A stretch of 64,000 nt of DNA, taken from positions 195,001-259,000 of the forward strand of contig JACJZD010000001.1 in the NCBI GenBank assembly GCA_020635795.1. Direction: 5' to 3'. The notes under the pieces are model-generated. The model searched no databases. It was not told the origin of the DNA and was given only the letters and a program-made list of their open reading frames with translations. This document shows, piece by piece, positions 9,084 to 16,297 of this stretch. The first letter of the stretch is position 1; each line of letters begins with the position of its first letter. This DNA comes from Flavobacteriales bacterium. Lineage in GTDB: Bacteria; Bacteroidota; Bacteroidia; Flavobacteriales_E; Vicingaceae. The position numbers were made by a program, and so were the translations under genes.

Positions 9084-9839
9084 ATGATTGGTTTTCCGAA
9101 TGCTAAAATAAATATTGGGCTTAACATTATTGAAAAACGCCAAGATGGTTTTAACAACATTGAAAGTATTTTTTATCCAATCATGGACTTGTTTGATGTA
9201 TTGGAAATCATAAAATCTAACGAGTTAAAATTTACTTCTTCGGGAATTGTTATACCTGGGAATGAGGCTGATAATTTATGTTTAAAAGCTTATCATTTAA
9301 TAAAAGCAGATTTCGATGTTTTGCCAGTACACATTCATTTGCATAAAGTTATACCTATTGGAGCTGGTTTGGGAGGAGGTTCTGCCGATGCTGCATTTAC
9401 ATTAAAGTTATTGAATCAAATTTTTGCACTTAACATAACTAATGATGAGTTGATTAATTATGCCAGAAAATTAGGTAGCGATTGTGCTTTTTTTATCAAA
9501 AACAAACCAGTTTATGCTTTTGGTAAAGGCGATGAATTTGAAGAGGTTGTTTTGGATTTGTCTAAGTATGAGATAAAAGTAGCCTATCCAAATATCCATA
9601 TTGGAACTGCCGAAGCGTATGCTGGAGTGAATCCATACCCACCAAAGGTTAACTTAAAAGAGTTGATAAAACTTCCTATTAAAGATTGGAAAAATAACAT
9701 TAAGAACGATTTTGAAGATTCTATTTTTCTGAATCATTCTCAAATTAAAGCGTTAAAAGATAAATTTTACTCTGATGGAGCTGTTTATGCGTCCATGACA
9801 GGTAGTGGTTCGGCTGTTTTTGGGATATTTAACAAATAA
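9084..9839 (+). CDS. ispE: 4-diphosphocytidyl-2-C-methyl-D-erythritol kinase
   Basis: 251 residues, a GHMP kinase of the non-mevalonate (MEP) isoprenoid pathway that phosphorylates the 2-hydroxyl of CDP-methylerythritol. Visible family features: N-terminal FPNAKINIGLNI, the ATP-binding loop PIGAGLGGGSADAAF (about 88-102), LGSDCAFFI, and the C-terminal SMTGSGSAVFGIF glycine-rich motif. It is shorter than the Escherichia coli enzyme (about 283) but of normal length for Bacteroidota. dxs, the first gene of the same pathway, lies 19 kb away at 28.9 kb. The TPR gene follows 16 bp downstream. Confidence 0.95.
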   Translation: MIGFPNAKINIGLNIIEKRQDGFNNIESIFYPIMDLFDVLEIIKSNELKFTSSGIVIPGNEADNLCLKAYHLIKADFDVLPVHIHLHKVIPIGAGLGGGSADAAFTLKLLNQIFALNITNDELINYARKLGSDCAFFIKNKPVYAFGKGDEFEEVVLDLSKYEIKVAYPNIHIGTAEAYAGVNPYPPKVNLKELIKLPIKDWKNNIKNDFEDSIFLNHSQIKALKDKFYSDGAVYASMTGSGSAVFGIFNK

Positions 9840-9855
9840 TTATTATGTATAAATT

Positions 9856-10863
9856 ATGAAGAAATTAATTCTGTTTTTTTTAATTGGATTCAATATTTTG
9901 AATGCTCAAAATATAAAGGAATTGGAAGCACTTTCTAAGGAGGGGAAATTGAATCTTGTTCCAATGTATGGAAATGGGTTGGTTGAAAAACCTGAAGAAT
10001 ATAAACTTTTAGACTTGAAGTTTATTGAAGATGCAATTAGAGAAAACGGAAGCAGAGATAGTGCTATTATCAACTATAATAAATTTGGATGGTCACATCT
10101 TTTTTCAGGAGATGTCAAAACATCGATGAAAAGATTTAATCAAGTTTGGTTGCTTGATTCTAATAATGCGGCTTGTTATTTTGGGTTTAATATTGTTTTT
10201 AATTTGATTAAAAATAATCCTAATTCATATTTTGAATCCAAACTGGTAAAAGTACAGGGAGTGGAAAACCCACAGGAATATTATAAAATGGGTCAGCAAA
10301 GAGATTTTAAGTATGAACATGAAAGAAAAGCTCTTTCGTTGTCTTTAATACTTTTTACTAAGTTTGGAAAGTATGAAGAAGTTATAATTTCTGCGACTAA
10401 ATTATTAGAGTTTGATGATAGGGATTCCAATGCTTTGGACTATAGAGAAACAGCTTATATTGAATTAAAAGAATACAAGAATGCTTTAGAAGACTTAATA
10501 AAATTAGAAAAGATTAAAACGTCTAAAGAATATCTCTATAATGATTTTGGCTATTGTTATCAAAATCTTGGAGATACAATTGCAGCACTTAGATATTATG
10601 ATTTAGCAAATCAAATGAACTCAAATTTCTTAAATCCAGTTTTTAATAGCACTGTATTGTATTTGCAGTTGAATCGATTTGATGACGCTTTAATTCAAAT
10701 TGAAAAATGTCTGGCAATTAAAAACGATGTTGCTGAATTTCATAAAGTAAAAGGAGAGATTTTGCTAAAAATGAATAAAAAAGATGATGCAATGATTAGT
10801 TTGAAAAAGGCTAAATCAATGGGAGATAAAGAAGCAGCTAAAATAATAAAAGAGAATAAATAA
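9856..10863 (+). CDS. Exported TPR-repeat protein
   Basis: 335 residues with a signal peptide (about 1-17, ending FNILNAQN). From about residue 80 onwards there are at least four tetratricopeptide-like helical pairs, for example NSNAL-DYRETAYIELKEYKNALEDL, YLYNDFGYCYQNLGDTIAALRYYDLA and FDDALIQIEKCLAI. TPRs mediate protein-protein contact, so a periplasmic scaffold role is plausible. No enzyme domain is present. It may be co-transcribed with ispE (16 bp gap), although no functional link is evident. Confidence 0.75.
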   Translation: MKKLILFFLIGFNILNAQNIKELEALSKEGKLNLVPMYGNGLVEKPEEYKLLDLKFIEDAIRENGSRDSAIINYNKFGWSHLFSGDVKTSMKRFNQVWLLDSNNAACYFGFNIVFNLIKNNPNSYFESKLVKVQGVENPQEYYKMGQQRDFKYEHERKALSLSLILFTKFGKYEEVIISATKLLEFDDRDSNALDYRETAYIELKEYKNALEDLIKLEKIKTSKEYLYNDFGYCYQNLGDTIAALRYYDLANQMNSNFLNPVFNSTVLYLQLNRFDDALIQIEKCLAIKNDVAEFHKVKGEILLKMNKKDDAMISLKKAKSMGDKEAAKIIKENK

Positions 10864-10873
10864 AAATCACCTT

Positions 10874-10945
10874 CATTCCTGCGTATGCAGGAAACCAGCT
10901 TTTAGTAGATGGATTCCTGATCTTCGTTGCACTTTGTCAGGAATG
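10874..10945. repeat. Dispersed palindromic intergenic element, CATTCCTG...CAGGAATG type
   Basis: The segment begins with CATTCCTG and ends with its reverse complement CAGGAATG, with an internal GGATTCCTG copy. It fills the gap between two convergent genes. A related element with the same ATTCCTG/CAGGAAT arms lies at 46000-46093. Such elements resemble BIME/REP-type units; they may act as RNA hairpins between convergent genes. Confidence 0.6.
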
Positions 10946-10958
10946 AAAAAGACATAGA

Positions 10959-12038
10959 TTACTTCGGAGCTTTCTTCAATAAATACAAAGCCAAAATACT
11001 ATACAGTACGTTTGGAATCCAAACAGCAACAATGGCAGGCACGCCAGAGCTTTTTGCAAAGGTGGACGATATTTGCATAAATAAAATGTAAGAAAAGCTA
11101 ATAAGTAAGCCCAAACCAATATGTAAGCCAATGCCACCACGAACTTTTCGGCTCGATAAAGAAACGCCAATAATAGTTAGCACAAAAGTGGCAAAGGGAT
11201 AGGCTGCTCGTTCTTGTTTTTTTATTTCGCAATCAATTACATAACTTGACCCTTTAAACTTTTCTTCGGCAATCAATTCGTTCAACTCAAAGTAGTTTTT
11301 GGTTTCAATAAAATTATCACGACGCCTAAATTCGCTAGGTGTAAAATTCATTAAGGTATCTTTCTGAAATCCTTTGGTAATGGTTTCGTTTAAACCATCT
11401 AAATGCCTCTCGGTATAATTGTTTATTTCCCAAGAATTTTTAATGCTATCCCAACGAACGTTATCAGACAATAATTTATAAGTCAATTTTCCGTTTTCAA
11501 AGGTTTCTATCGAAAAATTTACTCCCATGTTTAAGTCAACATTGTAATTTGACATATAAATAAAAGTCTTGGGGTCAATTTGAACGTGAATGTGGCTAGA
11601 GTGATTTATTAATTTATTTCGGTAGTACACCTCCTCAAAAGCTAATCGTTCTTTGTTTGCGTTAGGTATTAAAAAGTTGTTTAAGTAAAACGATAGAATG
11701 GCTAATACAAAAGCAGAAATTAAATATGGACGAAGTAATCGCTTAAAACTTACGCCACCCGATAAAATGGCTACGATTTCGGAATTACTTGCCATTTTTG
11801 AAGTAAAAAATATAACCGCTATAAAAACAAAAAGCGGACTGAATTGATTCACCAAATAAGGCACAAAATTGAAATAGTAATCTACAATAATACCCTTTAT
11901 AGGAGCTTTTCGTTCAATAAAATCGCGCATTTTTTCTGATAAATCGAACACCACAATAATGGGTACAATTAATAGCAACGAAAAGAAAAACGTTCCTAAA
12001 AATTTTTTGATGATATAGATGTCAATTTTCTTTAACAA
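10959..12038 (-). CDS. LptG/LptF-family (YjgP/YjgQ) permease
   Basis: 359 residues. The family forms the membrane part of the LptB2FG transporter, which extracts lipopolysaccharide from the inner membrane. Three N-terminal membrane helices are visible (about 12-34, 58-80 and 98-120) and three near the C-terminus (about 270-350). They flank a periplasmic region of about 145 residues rich in beta-strands. The N-terminus IDIYIIKKFLGTFFFSLLLI and the loop SNSEIVAILSGGVSFKRLLRP are characteristic. The start is a TTG; no ATG is available nearby. It lies 8 bp downstream of tgt. LptF and LptG cannot be told apart from sequence alone here. Confidence 0.88.
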   Translation of the reverse strand: MLKKIDIYIIKKFLGTFFFSLLLIVPIIVVFDLSEKMRDFIERKAPIKGIIVDYYFNFVPYLVNQFSPLFVFIAVIFFTSKMASNSEIVAILSGGVSFKRLLRPYLISAFVLAILSFYLNNFLIPNANKERLAFEEVYYRNKLINHSSHIHVQIDPKTFIYMSNYNVDLNMGVNFSIETFENGKLTYKLLSDNVRWDSIKNSWEINNYTERHLDGLNETITKGFQKDTLMNFTPSEFRRRDNFIETKNYFELNELIAEEKFKGSSYVIDCEIKKQERAAYPFATFVLTIIGVSLSSRKVRGGIGLHIGLGLLISFSYILFMQISSTFAKSSGVPAIVAVWIPNVLYSILALYLLKKAPK

Positions 12039-12046
12039 AACGCTAA

Positions 12047-13177
12047 TTATAATTTTTGCCCTAATTTTTTAACCATCATATCTTTCCATGAACTGAATGT
12101 ACCAGCTAAGATTTGTTCGCGAGCTTCAGTTACTAACCACAAATAAAACGCTAAATTGTGTATGGTAGCAATTTGAGCACCTAAAATTTCTTTTGAAACA
12201 ATTAAATGGCGTAAATAAGCTTTTGAATAAAAATTATCTACATAACTTGTTCCGTTAGGGTCGATAGGAGTAAAATCGTTTTCCCATTTCTTGTTTTTAA
12301 TGTTGATAGTTCCTTCAGAAGTAAACAACATGCCGTTACGAGCATTTCGGGTTGGCATTACGCAATCAAACATGTCAATACCCAAAGCAATGTTTTCTAA
12401 TAAGTTTAACGGTGTGCCAACACCCATTAAATATCGAGGTTTGTCTTCTGGTAAAATATTGGTAACAATGTCGCACATTTCATACATTTCATCATCGGGC
12501 TCACCAACCGATAAACCTCCAATGGCATTTCCTTCACGCTCAAACGAAGCGATTTTTTCGGCAGACTGAACACGTAAATCTTTGTACGTACTACCTTGTA
12601 CAATTGGAAAAAGTGTTTGAGAATATCCATACAACGGGTCGGTAGTATCAAATCGTTCGCAACAACGTTTTAACCAACGATGAGTCATGTGCATCGAATT
12701 TTTAGCGTATTTGTAATCGCAAGGGTAGGGCGTGCACTCATCAAAAGCCATAATAATGTCAGCTCCAATAATCCGCTGAATATCCATAACTCCCTCTGGA
12801 GTAAACAAGTGCTTAGAACCATCAATATGAGATGAAAATGTAGCTCCTTCTTCTTTTATTTTTCTCCTTCCTGATAAAGAATATACTTGGTAACCACCAC
12901 TATCGGTTAAAATTGGACCATTCCAATTTATAAATTTGTGCAAACCACCAGCTTCTTGTAACACATCTAATTTTGGACGTAAATACAAGTGGTAAGTATT
13001 TCCAAGTATAATTTGAGCTTTAATATCTTCTTTTAGTTCGTGTTGGTGAACGCCTTTCACTGTTCCAGCAGTACCAACAGGCATAAAAATAGGTGTTTTT
13101 ATTTCGCCATGGTCGGTAGTAATTGTTCCTGCTCTAGCTTTCGACTTCGGGTCTTTCTTTTCTAATTTAAATTTCAT
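12047..13177 (-). CDS. tgt: tRNA-guanine transglycosylase (queuine tRNA-ribosyltransferase)
   Basis: 376 residues. The enzyme swaps guanine-34 for preQ1 in tRNAs with a GUN anticodon, a step in queuosine synthesis. Conserved parts seen: IFMPVGTAGTVKGV, LILGNTYHL-type NTYHLYLRP, the nucleophile region LTDSGGYQVYSL, GADIIMAFDECTPYP, and the second-Asp region ALGIDMFDCVMPTRNARNG. The usual zinc-ligand CxCxxC segment near residues 300-330 is not evident: the region reads NKKWENDFTPIDPNGTSY. This should be checked against Bacteroidota relatives. It leads a short operon with the LptG-like gene. Confidence 0.95.
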   Translation of the reverse strand: MKFKLEKKDPKSKARAGTITTDHGEIKTPIFMPVGTAGTVKGVHQHELKEDIKAQIILGNTYHLYLRPKLDVLQEAGGLHKFINWNGPILTDSGGYQVYSLSGRRKIKEEGATFSSHIDGSKHLFTPEGVMDIQRIIGADIIMAFDECTPYPCDYKYAKNSMHMTHRWLKRCCERFDTTDPLYGYSQTLFPIVQGSTYKDLRVQSAEKIASFEREGNAIGGLSVGEPDDEMYEMCDIVTNILPEDKPRYLMGVGTPLNLLENIALGIDMFDCVMPTRNARNGMLFTSEGTINIKNKKWENDFTPIDPNGTSYVDNFYSKAYLRHLIVSKEILGAQIATIHNLAFYLWLVTEAREQILAGTFSSWKDMMVKKLGQKL

Positions 13178-13226
13178 TCGGTGATATTCAACAATTTTTA
13201 TTAACTCGGTTTGTTTAAAACTTGGT

Positions 13227-13234
13227 CAAAGATA
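13227..13234 (-). promoter_or_regulatory. -7 promoter element TATCTTTG of tgt
   Basis: TATCTTTG on the minus strand, 49 bases before the tgt ATG, matches TAnnTTTG. It lies back to back with the element at 13259 that serves the divergent glycosyltransferase gene. Confidence 0.5.
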
Positions 13235-13258
13235 ATTAATTAGGCACAAGTAAGATTG

Positions 13259-13266
13259 TACTTTTG
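13259..13266 (+). promoter_or_regulatory. -7 promoter element TACTTTTG of the glycosyltransferase-sigma factor pair
   Basis: TACTTTTG 28 bases before the ATG at 13295 matches TAnnTTTG. No good -33 TTG at the normal spacing is visible. Confidence 0.5.
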
Positions 13267-13294
13267 ATGAAGTATTAAATAAAATTAAAACTCA

Positions 13295-14446
13295 ATGAAC
13301 AAAGTCATCACCGAACAATTTCTTTTTGTTGAATTTAACCATTGGTTAGATTTTGTGGTGGTGGCATTTTTAGTGATGTTTTTAATTCAATTGTTTTATT
13401 ACTTGGGGGTGTTTTCAAGATTCGCTTTTGCAAAACCAAGTGAAGAAAATGAAAGTAGTCAAGAACCAGTTTCGGTGGTTATTTGTGCTAAAAATGAGCG
13501 AGATAATTTGTTGAATTTTTTACCAGAATTTTTATCCCAAGATTATCCAATTTTTGAAGTGGTTGTGGTAAACGATAACTCTGTTGATGATACCGAAGAT
13601 GTGCTTAAAGCCTATTCGTTACAATATCCTACACTCAAAATTGTAACGCTGCCCGATAGCGATAGGTTTTATGGTAGCAAAAAATTTGCGTTAACTTTAG
13701 GTATTAAAGCGGCTAAATACGACAATGTGTTGTTAACCGATGCTGATTGCAGACCCGTTTCATCGAAATGGATAAAATCAATGAGTAAGTATGCCGACAA
13801 AAAAGAAATTATTTTAGGGTTTGGAGCTTACGAAAAACAACCGGGTTTTTTGAATAAACTAATTCGTTTTGAAACCTTGTTTACCGCCATGCAGTATTTT
13901 TCATTAGCCTTATGCAAAATGCCTTACATGGGTGTTGGAAGAAATTTGGCTTACAAAAAAGAACTGTTCTTTAAAGTAAAAGGATTCTCAAAACACCAGC
14001 ATATTCTTTCGGGCGACGATGATTTGTTTGTTAACGAAGTTGCCAATAAAACCAATACGAGCATAGCCTTTGAAAAAGATGCGCAAACCATTTCTTTACC
14101 AAAAACTACTTTTTCCGCGTGGTTAAAACAAAAGAAAAGACATTTGTCAACGGGTAAATATTACAAGTTCAAACATAAAGTTGTTTTAGGGTTGTACCCA
14201 TTTTCTTTATTTCTTTTAATCTGTTGCTTTTTGCTATTGGTCGTTACTCAAACATCGGTTTATCTAATACTTACCTTATTACTTATCAGATATCTAACAC
14301 AAATGCTTATATTTAAGCTTTCTATTGATAAATTGGAAGGAAAAGATTTGATGCTGTTAATTCCTGTTTTAGAATTATTTTATCTTGTTTTTCAACCAAT
14401 TTTATTAATAGCTAATTTTGTAAAAAAGAATAGTAGATGGAGCTAA
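13295..14446 (+). CDS. Membrane-anchored family 2 glycosyltransferase
   Basis: 383 residues. An N-terminal membrane helix (about 18-40) precedes a GT-A fold: PVSVVICAKNERDNLLNFL, EVVVVNDNSVDDTEDVL, the metal-binding DxD-like LLTDADCRP, and further on ILSGDDDLFVNE and KKRHLSTGKYY, which correspond to the ED and QxxRW-like acceptor motifs of processive family 2 enzymes. C-terminal helices (about 290-375) re-enter the membrane. It should transfer a sugar from a nucleotide donor to a lipid or polysaccharide; the substrate cannot be read from sequence. Its last 10 bases overlap the sigma factor gene. Confidence 0.85.
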   Translation: MNKVITEQFLFVEFNHWLDFVVVAFLVMFLIQLFYYLGVFSRFAFAKPSEENESSQEPVSVVICAKNERDNLLNFLPEFLSQDYPIFEVVVVNDNSVDDTEDVLKAYSLQYPTLKIVTLPDSDRFYGSKKFALTLGIKAAKYDNVLLTDADCRPVSSKWIKSMSKYADKKEIILGFGAYEKQPGFLNKLIRFETLFTAMQYFSLALCKMPYMGVGRNLAYKKELFFKVKGFSKHQHILSGDDDLFVNEVANKTNTSIAFEKDAQTISLPKTTFSAWLKQKKRHLSTGKYYKFKHKVVLGLYPFSLFLLICCFLLLVVTQTSVYLILTLLLIRYLTQMLIFKLSIDKLEGKDLMLLIPVLELFYLVFQPILLIANFVKKNSRWS

Positions 14447-15048
14447 ACCCAGAATCGAATTTATCACCTAAAGCTCAAGTTGATTTTGACTTGGTAATTA
14501 GAGCTCGTGAGCACCACGATGAGAAGGCTTATGCTGAATTGATGGATAAATATCGAGATTCTATTTTTTACATGATGCTTAAAATGGTGAAGAATACCGA
14601 CGATGCTGATGATTTAACCATTGAAGCCTTCGGAAAAGCATTTAATCGCTTACATCAATATACTCCTAACTATGCATTTAGTACGTGGTTGTTTAGAATT
14701 GCCACCAACAATTGTATTGATTTTATTCGTAAAAAACGAATGAATACTTTTTCGTTGGATAAAGATATTGATACCGAAGATGGAGGTATGTCGTTTGAGG
14801 TTAAAGATGAAAACCTTGACCCTGAAGAACGATTCATTAGAAAGCAGAAAATTAGAATAATGCGAGAAATTGTTGACCAACTAAAACCTAGATACAAAAG
14901 TTTAGTGGTGCTTCGTTATTTTAGAGAGTATTCGTATGAAGAAATTGCTGAAGAAACCGATTTGCCAATTGGTACAGTAAAAGCTCAGTTGTTTAGAGCT
15001 AGAGAGCAGCTTTATGCGTTGATGATAGGTAAAAAAGGCTCGTTTTAA
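14437..15048 (+). CDS. ECF-type RNA polymerase sigma factor
   Basis: 203 residues. Region 2 (about 35-105) holds YRDSIFYMMLKMVKNTDDAD, the DLTIEAFGKAFNRL segment and TWLFRIATNNCIDFIRKKR, used for core binding and -10 recognition. Region 4 (about 140-195) has YKSLVVLRYFREYSYEEIAE and PIGTVKAQLFRAREQL, the -35-binding helix-turn-helix. An acidic linker lies between them. No anti-sigma factor is adjacent, so it may be controlled by its own abundance. The start overlaps the 3' end of the glycosyltransferase gene by 10 bp, which implies translational coupling. Confidence 0.93.
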   Translation: MELNPESNLSPKAQVDFDLVIRAREHHDEKAYAELMDKYRDSIFYMMLKMVKNTDDADDLTIEAFGKAFNRLHQYTPNYAFSTWLFRIATNNCIDFIRKKRMNTFSLDKDIDTEDGGMSFEVKDENLDPEERFIRKQKIRIMREIVDQLKPRYKSLVVLRYFREYSYEEIAEETDLPIGTVKAQLFRAREQLYALMIGKKGSF

Positions 15049-15090
15049 CATATAGTTAGAAGTTTATAAGGTGAATAGTTTAATCTAAAA

Positions 15091-15738
15091 ATGTCTTCCT
15101 CTAAACTCATTTTGAACATAATAACAACATATTTTCCAGATTTAACTGAACTGCAAGTAGAACAATTTGCTAGGTTAAAAGAGTTGTACCAATTGTGGAA
15201 CGACCAAATCAATGTGATTTCACGTAAAGATTTAGAAGAGCTTTATGAACGTCATGTTTTACATTCGTTAGGTATTGCCAAAGTAGTTTCGTTTAAAGCT
15301 GGCACTAAAATTTTGGATGTTGGTACTGGAGGAGGTTTTCCAGGTATACCGTTGGCTATTTTGTTTCCTGATTGTGAGTTTGTGTTAGTAGATTCTATTG
15401 GTAAAAAAATAAAAGTGGTTAGTGAAGTAGCAACAGCATTAGAACTGCAAAATGTAAAAGCTATAAATGCTCGAGCAGAAGATGTGTCAGGTCAGTTTGA
15501 TTTTGTGGTAACACGAGCAGTGGCTAGAATTAACAAGTTTTTACCTTGGGTAAAAGGAAAATTAAGCCCTGATAGTTTTAACGATATTAAAAATGGCGTG
15601 CTGTTTTTAAAAGGTGGAGATTTAACAGAAGAAATTGCTGAAAGCAACAAACAAGTGGAGTTGTTTCCATTATCGAATTACTTTAAAGAAGCATTTTTTG
15701 AAACTAAAGAGGTGCTTTATACTAGGGTGAAGAAGTAG
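15091..15738 (+). CDS. rsmG: 16S rRNA (guanine(527)-N7)-methyltransferase
   Basis: 215 residues, the normal length. RsmG (GidB) methylates N7 of G527 in 16S rRNA with S-adenosylmethionine; loss gives low-level streptomycin resistance in other bacteria. Motifs: NVISRKDLEELYERHVLHSL at about 40-60, the SAM-binding KILDVGTGGGFPGIPLAI, CEFVLVDSIGKK and FVVTRAVA. It lies 43 bp after the sigma factor gene on the same strand. Confidence 0.96.
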   Translation: MSSSKLILNIITTYFPDLTELQVEQFARLKELYQLWNDQINVISRKDLEELYERHVLHSLGIAKVVSFKAGTKILDVGTGGGFPGIPLAILFPDCEFVLVDSIGKKIKVVSEVATALELQNVKAINARAEDVSGQFDFVVTRAVARINKFLPWVKGKLSPDSFNDIKNGVLFLKGGDLTEEIAESNKQVELFPLSNYFKEAFFETKEVLYTRVKK

Positions 15739-15766
15739 TCAGTCATTAGTTCGCAGTTTTTCAGCC

Positions 15767-15789
15767 TTTGTTTGTGTCTCACAAACAAA
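15767..15789. terminator. Hairpin between convergent rsmG and lipoprotein genes
   Basis: TTTGTTTGTG and CACAAACAAA form a perfect 10-bp stem with a 3-base loop. There is no strong U tract on either side, so termination by this hairpin is only moderately supported. Confidence 0.4.
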
Positions 15790-15818
15790 AACAAAAGATT
15801 TAATTGATGAAGTATAGA

Positions 15819-16289
15819 TTAACACATCCAAAATTTTTTGTTTTTAAAATCTATAATAGAAGGACCTCCAGAACACCCTCCAATTTCTTCTAAATAAACA
15901 TCGTCTTCATCTTGTGAAATAATAAAATTGCCAGATATATGTTTTCTTATAATTCCACTATCTAAAACATCACCTTTTTTTGCTAAAGACAATTGACCAT
16001 CACCTTCGTAAATGATTTTAATGGAGGCGTCTTTAATAACAACTGTTACTTTTTCTCCCATAGAATCGCCATCCCATTCTGCAAAAGCTATATCATAACG
16101 ATATTTACCATCTGCTGGAAGTTCACTTTTATCTAATTTAATAGCTATCTTCTGTATTTTAACAGGTGTTTTTGAAATTATATTTAATGAGTCATTATCT
16201 TGTTGGGAATCTTTATTTATTGAATCAGTTTGATTTGAACATGAAATCAAAATAATAACCGTCCAAATATTTAGAATAATAATTTTCAT
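15819..16289 (-). CDS. Small hypothetical lipoprotein
   Basis: 156 residues. The signal peptide ends IVILISC-type (TVIILISCSN) with the lipidated Cys at about residue 17, followed by a Ser/Asp/Gln-rich linker. The mature part has no known motif; the C-terminus contains two further Cys (GGCSGGPS and the final WMC), which could form a disulfide. It begins 8 bp after the stop of the SpoIIE-type gene and is probably translated from the same message. Function unknown. Confidence 0.65.
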   Translation of the reverse strand: MKIIILNIWTVIILISCSNQTDSINKDSQQDNDSLNIISKTPVKIQKIAIKLDKSELPADGKYRYDIAFAEWDGDSMGEKVTVVIKDASIKIIYEGDGQLSLAKKGDVLDSGIIRKHISGNFIISQDEDDVYLEEIGGCSGGPSIIDFKNKKFWMC

Positions 16290-16297
16290 ATTATATT

